DNA from: Nepenthes gracilis
Lineage: Eukaryota > Streptophyta > Magnoliopsida > Caryophyllales > Nepenthaceae
DNA length: 64,000 nucleotides
Assembly: GCA_033239525.1 (NCBI GenBank)
Contig: BSYO01000005.1
Coordinates: 3,283,438-3,347,437 of the forward strand
Direction: 5' to 3'
The position numbers and the translations under genes were made by a program. Below are positions 47,878-60,719 of the stretch, one piece after another. The notes beneath the pieces were generated by a model. It was not told the origin of the DNA. It saw nothing but the letters and a program-made list of their open reading frames with translations, and made no database searches. The first letter of the stretch is position 1. Each line of letters opens with the position of its first letter.

Positions 47878-49837
47878 TTTTTAAAAAATATTTAAAAACT
47901 AATATGTCACTAACCAAATTCAAACCAACTCGAATTTAATTCTAGACGGTTTGGTTATATTTGGGCCCTCAGAATTAGGCTTGTGACTACTCAATTTAAT
48001 TATCATAATTTTTTTATCTAAACCCTAATTATAGTTTGATAAAAATTTAATTTTAATTAAGATTGCTAAAATATAAAAGATCAATAATTTGATATCTAAT
48101 TAAATACCTTAATCAAATTTATTTATTTACTTATTATACCGCTACACCTAAAAATAGTCCCATGTTTAGCTATGATTTCTTATATTTTCATCTCCTATAA
48201 TTTTAAAATTGCTACTAAGCTAAAACGCATCATTAGGATAATAAGAAAGGATAAAATTACTAAAAATTAGACTTGGGCAGAGATTAGATAGAAAATTACA
48301 ATCGTTAAATTGCGTTAAGTCGGATTAGGCTTAGTTAATAGAATTATAAATTACACCCATATGCATTAAAGATAGGAAACTAAGAATTTAATGAGTTAAG
48401 ACATCTTGCACTAGCATATGAATATCTAGGTATCATGTCACTAGAGCTATGGTTGCGCCAATAGGTCAAATGGTTGCACCACGTACGAAGTTAAAATCAA
48501 TTAAACATAAATAAATAATAAATTTTGAAAAAGAATAAACAATAACTAAATCAAGGATGGATAGATGTTTCGAACAAGGGTGGACATTGTTCAATTTGGT
48601 ATGGATTAAAGTTTAATTCATAATTAAATTGCATATTATAGTTTGGATTTTTAACAAATTGTCCAAATCGTTAATATGCAAGTATATTTTGATTTTTATG
48701 GTTTATATAGTTTATAGTATTAACCTTATTTATCTAATAAATTATTTGTTTAATTTAATATGTAATATAAAAAATTAAATTAATCAAAAAATAATATCAA
48801 CATAGTAATAACGACATCTAAGAAATATTATAAAATAACACAATAAATATAGTAAAAATATATAATAAATAAATATAAAATGATAATCTAAGTGAAATAT
48901 TATTTATCAATTAAAGAATATTATAAAGTTCAATTTAAACTTGGTTAGAAATACTCTGATGAGAAAAAAAATTCATAAGAAACTATTTAATAAAAAATAA
49001 TATAAAAATAACAAAACATAATATTTATAAGAAAAATAGATGATATAATTTTGTAAAGCTTCATTAATTTCATAAATATTTTCTTAAAATATGGGCAAAA
49101 AAGAATAAATAAAAAAATTAATAATTTATGTAATAAAAATTTTTAAATGTTTATTAATTTAATTGCCTATATTAAAAATTAATTCAAAAATATTATAAAA
49201 TTAAATATGGTCAGAATACTTTTTTATTTATGATGGCAAATATATTTATTATATATATATATACTTGTATATATGTATGCAATTTAATTTGATTTAATTC
49301 AATTTAAATTCTTAAACAATAATTATAGTGAAAATACTATTTGGATAAAAAATAAAATCACAACCAAATTACAAGCATGCTAAATTATTATCGATGATTT
49401 AATTTGATTTTGTAAGGGTTGTTAGGTATTAATAGAGAATTTTGATTTTGTGGTTATTTAAATAAAATTGAATGATAAATATGCTTTTTACTTTTTTAAA
49501 AAAGAAAAAAAAATTGTTTTTCAAGGCAGATAGAAGCTGCAATATATTTGAGCGATAGGATCATGAGGGTGATTGTATGATTCAGTGGTTGAATAATTTT
49601 ATTAAGTGTTATTAAATAATTATTTTTATTTTTATTTTATAATTTTATTAAATAAATTAAATTATATTTATATTTTTTTATCTCAATCTACTTATATAAT
49701 AAAAAATTATCATATCTATAATAATGTTATTAATTTATATAAACTTACCTTCTTATTTATTAAAAAAAAACTAAATTCAATATCACAAACGTAAAAGCCA
49801 CCAAATTATTTATTGTTTTTCAATAAAAAAAAAAAAA

Positions 49838-50030
49838 GGACGACACGTTGCAAACGAGTGGACAGGAACGTGGCGCAACCACACAATGCGAAGACGAAGG
49901 GGGTGCAACGGTTAACAAGTCAGGCCACGTGTCCGAGTCTTGCAGAAATCGTTGATAATGTGCGTAATATGCCACAGCTAAGTGGGTCCATATTTGATGT
50001 GCAATGTCCATCTGACAATTTGGGAGATTT
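49838..50030. promoter_or_regulatory. GC-richer island with three ACGT-core elements
   Basis: A 190-bp island of near-average GC in very AT-rich DNA. It has GACACGTTGC, GAACGTGGCG and GCCACGTGTCC within about 80 bp. The last is a perfect G-box/ABRE-like site. No gene starts downstream within a plausible distance. The open frame across it has no recognised domain. Confidence 0.35.
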
Positions 50031-50043
50031 TTATTTTTTTTAG

Positions 50044-51932
50044 TTAAATTTTTAAATATTTTTATTATTTAATATTAATTAAATAATTATCATTGATAAA
50101 TATTAACATCTCTCTTACTAGAGACCTCGCATTCATTTAGTTTGACGGTGATTGTCTCAAATAAAATAATAACAAAACATATACTATGATTTATTTAATT
50201 AACAAACATGCTAAAAAATACGGCTAAAAATTTCAAGCATTATTTATGAATTGCGATGCCTTAATTACTGGCAAAAAATGTACCATAATTTATAATTCTA
50301 ATTAAAAATTAAAATGCAATAACTAAAATTAAAATAAAATAGAAATAAAATACAATAAACATAAAAATAAAGGCTACATTATTTATTCACAATAGACACT
50401 AGAGTATTGTATTTAATAATAAATATTATGTTGTAACTATCACCTTCACACCTTAGTGGTCGTCTCTGCATTGGTCGCCACCATGATAATTACTGTCACA
50501 CTTTCCTCCATCGTCTTCCCTATCAACGTCGTTGCAGTTATAAATCATCAACATCTTCATGTATATTATCACTGTTATTATAACTATCACGAATTTGATT
50601 TAAAATAGATCTAATAATAATATTTTATAAAATTAAAATTTTAAATAAATACAACAATAAATGATAAATCTCAAATTCATGACTGAACAAACCATAACTC
50701 ATATATGATCTCATTAGATATAAATTTGAATAACATAAAGGCAACCTATTATCTAAATATCGTAAGAAAGGTGACTAAATAACGACAACAACTCATCTAT
50801 ATAATATAATAAATCCAATCCAATCCAATAATTATTAAAACATGATCCAAAAGTCCTCATCCATCTACACTCAAATACCTAAAATACACCGTTGAGATTG
50901 TATACTAACCAAAATAAAACATCCATACTCATCAAACAAATAATGATGCATCAAATTATGCATGAATTCTTGCAAGTGTATCCAGTCCACTAGTTTAAGA
51001 AATGAAAATAAAGACATGAGTTTAAAATTCAATAAGTATCAACATATACATAAAATAATATATATATATATATATCCACAACCAGAGGGGGGGTCAAGTA
51101 GTATAAACAAATCACACAAAACAGTTTGTGGGATTTGAAAATCAACAAAAAGTTTGAAGGTAATCTTATACTCAAATTATAGTCCATATCAAAATATGAT
51201 CTCATCAGGACACTCATAACAAATCGTTATCCGGAGTCAAATCTCATAATCAACTCATATCATATAACGAATCATAATCCGATATCATATCCATAGGAGT
51301 ATATATTAAACAAAATGAAATTTGGATCCAAATTACATAAAAATAATAAAGATCATAACGAAACCATATAAATCAAAATATATTGCAGTACAAATCAAAT
51401 ATTCAAATACATGAGACTAACCAAATTTCCATCAATGGACAAATCTGTAAATTTTAAATCAACATCTAAATATAAATCCATACTGAAATGTAAAATATAT
51501 ACGAAATTAGAAAATTAAATATTTTAAAAGACTAAAATGATGAAAGATTATACATACTTTTAATAATTTTAAACTATATCAATTATAATTTAGGACAGCA
51601 GGTTAGGCCATCTATGATTATTGTTTTAAATTGATACGGAACAAACTCACTATGCTTTACTACCCGTGACATTGGGTGTAATTTTTAAATTTATCTAATA
51701 TATTAGAATATGTGAATATATTAATTTTGTTAATTATCTTACGATGGTTCTCATTAAAATATAAATGGAGTAGGTCTACTTAGGAACACAGCTTCTTCCT
51801 ACCGATAAAAGGGGGAATTACAATTATTTTTTTTGTCGGGAGCACAAATATTTTTACGTCGGCAATACAGTTTCCCGGTAAAAAAAACGTCACAAATCAC
51901 ATATCAAATCGAATTACATATCGAATCACAAA
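50044..51932. other. AT-rich region, no gene recognised
   Basis: Includes short dispersed repeats of CATATC/AATCATAATC type at 51180-51300 and an (AT)n run at about 51057-51076. It may belong to old LTR-element DNA adjoining 51933, but no domain was seen. Confidence 0.5.
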
Positions 51933-52665
51933 TGTAACGATTTCATCCCCGACAGTATACATGTAGACTAACATACGACCTATACAAGTTTTATATCCAT
52001 TTTCATATAAATATATTGATACAATATACATATGAATTTAGATATTTACATTGGTTTTTACAAAATTATTAAACCCCCAAAAATCACAAACCTAAATAAA
52101 TCTCAAAATTGACCTGTAAATACTGTATGCATGTTAACAGTAAATAAATAAAGTAAATAAAATAATATCCATGTATATAAAACCTTCAAATCACAAATAA
52201 ATATTTTTAGACATAAAAATAGATCAAAGATAGGATTTCTAAATCTAACAAAAGAATATTCCAATCTATCTGAATTTCACCTTCTCTCTCTTCTTCTTCT
52301 TGCTCTCTCTCTCCTTGCTGCTTCTCCCACAAGAAATTGACAAAATAATGCGTAGCCCATTTATTTATACACAAAACGGTGCTTGAATGCCAGCTCCAGC
52401 ATACCTCGAGCACTACTTCTGTGGATTCGGCGCTCAAGCACGGCTTTGGGCGCAGGCTCATTGGGGATGGCGTTTAGGTGCTACTTGGGGACGCTTCAAG
52501 TGCCACTCAAGCGCGCTTCAGGTGCCACACCTGTAGATTTGATTTGCTTCAAGGTTTCATGAAGACATGATTAATTTTAATATATCCAAAATGTCCCAAA
52601 TAACAAATACATTCAAAATAAATTAAATTGAGATCCGGATATTCCAATAATATTTGAGTACTACA
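51933..52665 (-). mobile_element. Probable solo LTR with U3 tandem repeats
   Basis: On the minus strand it starts TGTAGTACTCAAATATT and ends GAAATCGTTACA, typical Gypsy-style ends. TATA-like GTATAAATAAATGGGC lies near 52355-52370 (minus). Upstream of it, 52380-52540 holds GC-richer repeats (GCGCTCAAGCAC-like). Flanking pentamers (ACAAA, ACTTC) do not match, and no PBS follows. Confidence 0.5.
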
Positions 52666-52989
52666 ACTTCCACAATCATAATATCTATTGTGTCTAATAA
52701 TAGTGATACCACCACACTGTATACCATATAATTTTATGGGTAGAAATCAATGACTTTGCATGACTTAGTAGCCTTTATAGATAGAATTAGCATAACCACA
52801 TTATAACCTATAATGATTATATTAGTTTAGATACTTAGAAATAACATAATCATGACTCTTTTTATGTATCTGAAATTTCGCTGTCACTATCTGCCTCTTT
52901 GGTTTTTCCGTGGATGGATAATGAGAAAGAATTTGTTAAATCTTTCCAAAATTTATATTAAAAGGATAAAAAAGAGAATAGTTGATATC

Positions 52990-54425
52990 TGTTGGGTCTG
53001 GTATCGCGGGCCAACCCGAAACCAAAAGTGTGGCAAAGAAGTCTCGCTAAGGCAGGAAACATTTTCATTTTGGCGGGAGAAATATTCTTGGCGGGAATTT
53101 TTGGGCTCGTTTTGGAGGGATAATATTTGTCCCTCTTCCCAATAAAAGGACAAGCCTCTCCACAGAATGGGGAGAGAGAAAAAAGCAGAAAGGAGAACGG
53201 AGGAGGCCTTTTTCATCAAACATCAAGGAAAGACATCGCTTCTCTGGGCCGAGAGAGTCGCCGGCGACCAACAGTGTCCATCACGCCTCAAACAGCACGG
53301 CTCGGCCTCGTGGGAAATTGGTCCCTTTTGCTCATCATCCAAACAAAGATATGCTCCATTCTCTCCACCCCTGTTTCCTTCCAAGCAGAGCGCAGGGCTC
53401 TTCTGACAAATGGGGGCCCTCTGCTCCGGCTCCAGCCAAAACAGGGCGCAGGGCACTCCTGTGACGCATCCAGTGATTCCTCCACAGATCCGCACCAGAT
53501 TGAGCAGAGAGCTCACCAACAATGGCGCATAATCGCTATTTTTCCTAATCAGGCGGCACGAAGCTCCCAACAGTGGCCACCCTTCCTCCTCGCATTCTCA
53601 CCCGAAAACAGAGTATGAGGCCCCCTTCAAACAGTGGCCTATTCCCACGGCAATGGTCTCCCAGAGGCAGAGCCCAGAGCTCCTCAACAAAGGAAGAGTC
53701 CGAAAGCTCCCTCTAAACTGGAAACCCAAGGCTTTCAGCAGAATAGACAGCAAATCCTTGCTCCCACCATGGCGCCAGGTCGCCGTCCTCTAAATCTAGT
53801 CAAACGAGAGCACTAAGCCCTTCGCTAGAGGTGTCCAGAATTTCCTGGCGCTCATCTGCTCAAACAATGGAGCCCAACGGAGCTCCCGTCGACGGTGCTC
53901 GACCAGAACGGGGAACGTAGTTCCTCCCGAAGAGGAGCGCAAAGCCTCTCGGCGCTCATGGCCCACCAGCACAACTCGGGCCGAACAGGCCCCACACTCA
54001 TTCCAACTCACTCTGGGAGATCTCCGAATATCACTAAGGCCCATGAACATCTCCAAGCTGTCCTCTGCGGGTACACCCCCAAGAGGGATTCTCCTAAGCC
54101 ACCCTCCGCGGGCGCACAGGTAAGCCGCCCTTTGCCGGGCGCATCCATGGAGCTCAGGCCTCCAATCACATCCCTCTAACGCTCTCATCATCATCGCATC
54201 TTACGCATGCATTCCTCTGTTTAATGCGAAGGGTTTCTGACTTGAGCGTTGGAGTGTCGGCGAGGGACAGTTCCCCGTCGGCCTCTGACCTCTTGTTTGT
54301 TAATTGTATTGTGCAGGTCCAGGTTAAGAGATACGGAGACCGGATTCTCCTCCGAATGCTTCAGAGTGACACGGAATCCGAAGGATCCCTAATCCGTATA
54401 GCAACCGTGGACCCGAAACGCAACA
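52990..54425 (+). mobile_element. Solo LTR, 1,436 bp, with perfect 5-bp target duplication ATATC
   Basis: Starts TGTTGGGTC and ends CGCAACA, so the ends are the inverted repeat TGTTG/CAACA. It is flanked on both sides by ATATC (52985-52989 and 54426-54430). Much GC-richer than its surroundings. A TATA-like CAATAAAAGG near 53140 followed by a GA-rich leader suggests plus orientation with a short U3 and a long R-U5. The many open frames inside (e.g. 53127-53618) have no recognised domain. No PBS, PPT or internal region is present. Confidence 0.85.
54120..54317 (+). other. Intron-like segment inside the solo LTR
   Basis: The donor CAG|GTAAGC at 54117-54125 and the acceptor TTAATTGTATTGTGCAG|GT ending at 54317 give a 198-bp potential intron. 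The 3' half is T-rich compared with the GC-rich flanks, as plant introns are. Confidence 0.35.
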
Positions 54426-54430
54426 ATATC

Positions 54431-55770
54431 TATCTTATGATTTGGAAGAATAAGTTTGAAATTATATACTAAAATATTATTCCAATAACTATTTTCTACC
54501 ATAATAAAAATACTATACATTTTTTTTAAAAAGTAAGAGGATGTATTAGTTTGAAAAACCATAACTGATGGTGTAATATAATGTTAACGGAATTGGCACT
54601 ATAAAAACTGATACTTGTACCTCTATATAAGTACAACTAAAAAATGATCTCACCCTTTATACCGATTATTTGATACTATCCAAAGCCGTGTTATTGCTAA
54701 TAAAATGATTCCTTTTGTTTCAAAAATCAACAAATATATAAAACAAATTAGAAAAAAATATAAGTCAAAATAATTGGCTATTATCAAAACGTGTTGAAAC
54801 ATTAGAGCGACTATGTTAAAATTGCGAAGTGAGGCGATGGGATATATATATATATATATATATATACACAATTTGAAAGAGTTACAATTATTAAGATGAT
54901 GCTATTTTGATATGTTTTTTAAAGAAATCAAATCGATATTATTTTGATATTTTATTTAAAAATTAAAAAATGCCGGCTTCATTGGCAATATCATTAGAAT
55001 CATCAGTAGCACAAATGCCACGAAGATATAATATTTTATAAAAAAAAAAATAGTTCCAAAATGAAAATAAAAAGATTTTATCACCTTTCAACCATTGTAG
55101 TATTAATATTAGTATCAATACTGTTTGGTCGATTTTTCAGCCCCTAACAGTAACAAAACCCAATGATGAAGGCCTTTGTTTAGGTGGGCCGTCAATGGGT
55201 CTGCCACGCTAATATAGTTTGGGCTGAGTTTCTTTTAAATAGGTATCTGGGCCTGTCAAATGGCGTAGTTTGGGCCCATTGTTTTGTAGACATCAGGGCC
55301 TTCAAAGTCCGGTGTGGAAAGCCAGAAGGCCTGGTAACTCTGTGGCTTGATATGATTTGTTTTCACCACATAAAAATACAAATTTAAAGATAATTATATA
55401 TTTAAATTGTCTTTAAAAATCGTGTATGTATCAATGTTACTAATTTAGTAGTCAAATGCTAATTGTAAGTAATAACATTTTTTAAATTTTCTAAATTATT
55501 TATAATATTTTATTTTTTTAAACTGCTGATCAAATTATCGATCAATGTCTCGATAGAAATAGAGGAGAATTGCATATTAATTTATAGCCATAGGATCTAC
55601 GAAAACAACCCTAGCTATTTAATAGTGCTATCGTAAGTGTCAATATTTCACATGATTAATGTTAGGCATATAGATAATTTAATCTTATCTATAATAATAA
55701 CATTTCATTAAATATAGGTTATTTATGTTGAGTCATGGGTTACTTTCGTATTGACCTATACTCATTTGAT
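54431..55770. other. Intergenic, AT-rich, no gene recognised
   Basis: Includes an (AT)n run at about 54842-54867. A short GC-richer patch (55170-55340) holds GGGCC-type motifs (TTTGGGCC) like those of LTRs or promoters. No coding domain. Confidence 0.5.
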
Positions 55771-56452
55771 ATGTCAATTGGTGGTACGAATGAAAGCATT
55801 TTCATATGTGCAAAAAGGTACTAATTCCGGTATCATTATGCCCGAGGCGCCACTAAGATGCAGTTTTTCAGAAGATGGGCGCTCAATGAGCGCTTGAGAC
55901 ACGTTTTCCAGAAGGTGGACACTCGATGAGTACCCGAGACACCATTGAGGCGCGTTTTTCAAAATATGGGCGCTCAAGCGCGTCTCGGATGATAAAAACA
56001 CAGCTAACGTGTGTTAGGATTATATCTCCATAATTTGAGCGCCGTTTTGAGAGAGAAGTAGAGAAAGAAAGAGAAAAGGAAAAAGAAAAATATTTGTGCA
56101 TCCATTTGTATTTTGAATCGAGTTACAATCTCCGTCGATCATGGGTACGCTATTCTTGCCATTGAAAAGAACATTTGTCGGATTTTATTTTTTCTTTTTT
56201 ATCTTATATTCTCTATTGTACGTCTTTATTTTAAGACAATATTGATTGACCTTATATGTGGGGCTTATATAACTGAAATATTGTATAGTGGATAATTTTT
56301 AAAATTTTGAATTCTGTGGTTTGTTTCTCCCATTTAAAAGAAAATTTTTCACATAAAAATCGTACATTTATTGATCGGGTATACTTGTTGTGTGCTTATC
56401 ATGTATTATTGTGTGTTTTCTCGTGATCCAAATAGTTAGTCGGGTCCCAACA
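55771..56452 (+). mobile_element. Probable LTR remnant, plus orientation
   Basis: Ends CGGGTCCCAACA at 56452, as LTRs do. Before it lie three GC-rich tandem units at about 55857-55990 and a GA-rich leader (56045-56095). The left end could not be defined and no target duplication was found. Confidence 0.45.
55857..55990. repeat. Three imperfect ~46-bp tandem repeats
   Basis: Each unit has a form of GTTTTTCAGAAGATGGGCGC followed by CTCAATGAGCGCTTGAGAC. Each contains a short GC-rich inverted repeat. Confidence 0.8.
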
Positions 56453-56891
56453 ATTCATAAGGTGGCTAATTTAATTAATCAATAAAAACAACCTACAATT
56501 GACCATATAACAATAAATCTAATTAATTATCAACCATAAAATTTATAAGCATATCAAATCTACCGTGAATTAAGAATTGAACATTAAAAATTACAGATTA
56601 AAAAAGTTTTACGTCCAAGTACTGTACAACAATTGGGAAGCTTAACCCTCTAAAAGCGATATAGATTCAAAATTTTTAATAATAATTCTTTGATATTAAT
56701 TGAATATTTATATTATTTTTTTAAAAAAAGTTAATTATATTTTTATATAAAAAGATATTAATTACTTAATATTAATCGAATAATTATAATTAAGAAAATT
56801 TAAATAAACATTCCTCTTAGAAAAGTAGAGACCCTGAATTCGTACCGCATGAGTTTGGAGCACAACAATGTAGACATGTGGATTTGGGAGG

Positions 56892-56973
<82 letters not shown>

Positions 56974-57850
56974 ATGTGATCTAGTATTAATCTATGAATT
57001 TATTTTTATATAATTATATAAATATGCATGAATAAATAATACATTAACTCATTCGATCAATATTTATGCATATATCATGCAATGAACTTCTAGTCTACCA
57101 TGATTTTAAATAGTTTGATGTCTATATATTATTTTATAAACTTCTAAAAGATCTCATGCAAATATTCATACCTGTGGATTTGAGATGAAGCAACTCGTCC
57201 CACGTTGGTCATGCTATACACCATGAATTATTTTATGACTATACTCATCGTGCAATGATTTAATACCATCTCCATCAAATAAAGAATACATGCAGTATTA
57301 ATGTAATCAATGAAACTATATAATGCTAGTAGTTTATTATTATAAGTCAATAAAATCGTCTATTAATTACATAGAACTGACTTTGGCTGTCCCCGTAGAT
57401 CTAAGACTTCAATGGGGTGTACTTTGCAAGTGGGGTATGTGCCCTTGCTTGCTTGTTGCGGGGCTGCCCGACCACGAGTAGTGGCAACACACTTCTACTT
57501 TGGAAGGCTTTATTTGACCATCAAGGGTTAGATATTCTAAATTATTAGTTACCAAGGCAAAGATATTCATGAATATGCTTAAAATTAGAAATACACTATC
57601 ATTTTAAAACATTATAAATTATTAAAATATATACAGCTATTTTTAAAATATATATCAATACTATTTAGCCGGTACTGAGATGTGTGATGACTATTTGTAT
57701 CACAGTGGTTTGTTTATTTTTATGCAATGACGTGATTATACTACTTGCGTATTATATGATTCTGTTAGTTATTGAACATTTAATTTGCTATTTATTTTAC
57801 TACTACATCGGAACCGGGGTTATGTGGGGGTTGCTTAACCGCCGCTGCTA
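56453..57850. other. Intergenic, with a long (AT)n tract
   Basis: No gene recognised. Contains the microsatellite at 56894-56965. A GC-richer patch near 57395-57500 has no recognised feature. Confidence 0.5.
56894..56965. repeat. (AT)n microsatellite, about 36 units
   Basis: 72 bp of uninterrupted AT/TA followed by GTGTGTGTATGTG. The length is prone to change and to sequencing error. Confidence 0.95.
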
Positions 57851-58600
57851 TTTATTTTCCTAATTGATGGGGATGGCTGAAATGAGTCGGCTCAAAAGGG
57901 CAGTCAGCCCAAAAGAAGTGCGGTTTGTTAGCCCAAAGGACAGTCAATGTTTCAATTAATCGAAGATGACATTCAGACGGTCGAATAGGGCCCAAACTAG
58001 ATACTGTCCATGACTTTGTTCCGGTGCATGAGAAATTACTTCCATTAACTGATCAAGATTCGAAATATTTTTTCAAATCACGATCTCCCCTAGAAAGGAA
58101 GTCTCCAACTCAACGCATCTCCCACGATAGAAATCCCAATATTTACTGTGTACAGTATCTTCACAAGGAAAGAAGGAATCTCTCCAACCGATTATAGTTG
58201 CCCTATATAGCACTAGCATCTCCTCAACAGATGGAAAAGATCTCCTCCAACCAATTGGGAGCCAGCTTTGCCACCTAAGAAAGGGTAGCGAGATTTCGTG
58301 ACTATAAAAAGCCCTCAAGACAGACTCCACAGGACACACCCTATTCAGCATTCAAACCGACACAAGCGATCCTATTCTCAAACTAGTCTTCAAGCACTAT
58401 TCTCTTTTCCTATTACTCACTCTCCATCAATCCAATGTCCAAAAAAGCCGCTCTCCACGAGCACACTACCACTAAAATCGCTCCACGTCGAATGCCATCT
58501 CTGAATCAGGCTCATAAATCCATTTTTCCGCATTATTCTTTGAAAATTCTATCTTTACATTTTTCATTTCGAAAAAATGGTAATTGATTTGAGTATTGGA
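57850..58600 (+). mobile_element. Probable LTR fragment with TATA box
   Basis: Contains GACTATAAAAAGCCCTCAAG near 58299-58318, followed by a leader with CTATTCTC and CTCACTCTCCATCAATCC, as in R-U5 of plant Gypsy LTRs. No ends or internal coding region found. Its right half is copy A1 of the duplication. Confidence 0.45.
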
Positions 58601-60110
58601 GGATAAATCGGAGAATGAGTCCCACCGTTTTTCTTTGAGGTCTTACTTTTTATTGTGGTGTGTAAGATATAAGCCAAAAAGTATGAAAATCGAGTCCTAC
58701 GTCCGTTCAAACCCGAGACCTAGTTGTACCCAAATTTGTCGTTGACTCGAATTCATGACGTACCACTAATATTGAATCCTAATCCAATCGATGAGATTTA
58801 ACTTTAATAAAAAAATTAAAAATGTATAAATTTTTTTTATAAAAATATGGATATTTAAATATTTTAATATTTCAAATAAATAAAAATAATGTATACTTTA
58901 TCTTTAAAAATAATATTAATTTTTATTCATTAGATCTTTATAAATCTAATGGCTGCGGAATGAGTAGCTGGGAATGTGTAGTAGCCCCCTCGATTCACTA
59001 TTGTATGGAAATAATGTTTGGATGCTATTATGCAACTAGTTAAAGGCCAATTGCAAAAGATATGTTAGCGTTTAATGTGAAAAAAATCCCTGAAAATTTT
59101 ATTTACAATAATTAATGAATATTGGTTGTGAAAAAAATATTAAACAAAATTACTTGATATTATCTTCAAAAGTGTTATAGGTCACCCGGTCACATAGTCA
59201 TTTAGATGTACAAGTTATATTTATAATTAATGTGATTTTTTTGCCTTAATTTTAGTTCAAACCAAGCACAAAATAAATAATTTAAAAATAAGGCAAACAC
59301 ATTTTTTTCATCTTGATAAAAAATCGCATTGAATTTAAAACCTAACACATTCATAATTAAAATTTTATTATAAAATATCTCTTTAAATTATTAAAAAAAT
59401 TAGAATTTTAGAATCTTCTTAAAATATTAATACCTAAAATGATGGAAAAGATCTCCAAGCAATTGGGAGCTAGCTTTAAGCACTTAATAAAGGGTAATAG
59501 ATTCGTGACTATAAAAAGCCCTCAAGACAGACTCATATCACACACCCTATTCAAAGATTCAATGTAAAACAAGCGCACATCCTATTCTCAAACTAGTCCC
59601 TAAGCGCTATTCTCTTTCTTATTACTCACTCTCCATCAATCCAATGCTCAAAAAGCCGCCTCCATTTGAGCACACTACCACTAAAGTCGCCCCCAGACCG
59701 AATGCCATCTGAAATGTGCTCATAAATCCATTTTTCGCATTATTCTTTGAAAATTCTATCTTTTACATTTTTCATTTCAAAAATAGTAATTGATTTGAGC
59801 ATGAAAATATTAAACAAAAATTACTTGATATTATCTTCAAAAGTGTCATAGGGTCACCGTCACATAGTCGCTTAGGATGTACAAGTTATATTTATAATTA
59901 ATGTGATTATTTGCCTCAATTTAGTTCAAACCAAGCACAAAATAAATAATTTAAAATAAGGCAAAAACATTTTTTTTTCATCTTAGATAAAAATCTTACT
60001 GAATTTAAACCCTTGTACATTCATAATTAAAATTTTATTATAAAATACATCTCTTAAAATTATTTTTTAAAATAGAATTTTAGAATCTTTAAAAATATTA
60101 ATACCTAAAT
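58230..60110. repeat. Rearranged tandem duplication A1-spacer-B1-A2-B2
   Basis: A1 is 58230-58595 and A2 is 59441-59800; B1 is 59130-59440 and B2 is 59803-60110. The first unit keeps a ~534-bp spacer between A and B. In the second, A2 and B2 are fused at GATTTGAGCATGAAAATATT. Both A copies carry CTATAAAAAG (near 58302 and 59508). The copies differ by substitutions and many single-base indels. Confidence 0.85.
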
Positions 60111-60719
60111 ATAAAATTATTAAAATATGACACTTCTAGTCATGAAATATTTTAATGTACTGTCGTACATTATTGATAACAATGATAAAATGACTTCACC
60201 ATAAATAATGAAGTTGGTCTGCTTAAGATGTTGTGTCATTAAATTTTATCAAAAATAAATAAAGAAAGAAAAAGAGAAAACAAATTGTTATTAGATTGCT
60301 GCACCTAAACAATATTATAATTCAAGGAGATGATTTGGCCTGAATCTGAGTTCTACTTTATTTAAGTAATGGTTTAATATAATTTAGTTGAGTATGCAAG
60401 TTCAAACCCAAGTTAATACAGATGCAATTGGGTAGCAAGATCTGTAGAAACTTTAGACCTGTTTGCTTGATAACTTGAGATGAGCTTCAATTTTTTTAAA
60501 TAAGCCTATAAATAAACTAGATTTTAGAATGATAAATCCTCATTAAGTGTTTATTAAGTTTCAAAACCAATAATGATTAAGCATTTGCCAAATTTCTTAT
60601 CAAGTAGAAATATTAATAGGATAATTAAAATAAAACTTTAAGAATTGCCAGATACGCACTTCAAGGACGTATGCTATTTTAGACTAACATTTAACGAACC
60701 AACCCACAGATTCACCTAT
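60111..60719. other. Intergenic, no feature recognised
   Basis: AT-rich sequence between the tandem duplication and the LTR remnant. No domain or known repeat. Confidence 0.5.

Larger units (their letters stand above)
43143..49800. other. AT-rich intergenic region without recognised genes
   Basis: 6.7 kb of very AT-rich DNA with frequent stops in all frames. It contains a pair of ~80-bp direct repeats (46200-46280 and 47435-47513) and a compound microsatellite (47832-47877). No coding domain seen. Confidence 0.7.

Noticed and set aside
53127..54194. Cluster of overlapping open frames on both strands (up to 163 residues)
   Set aside because: All lie inside the solo LTR 52990-54425. The frames are long because the LTR is GC-rich. 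No domain recognised.
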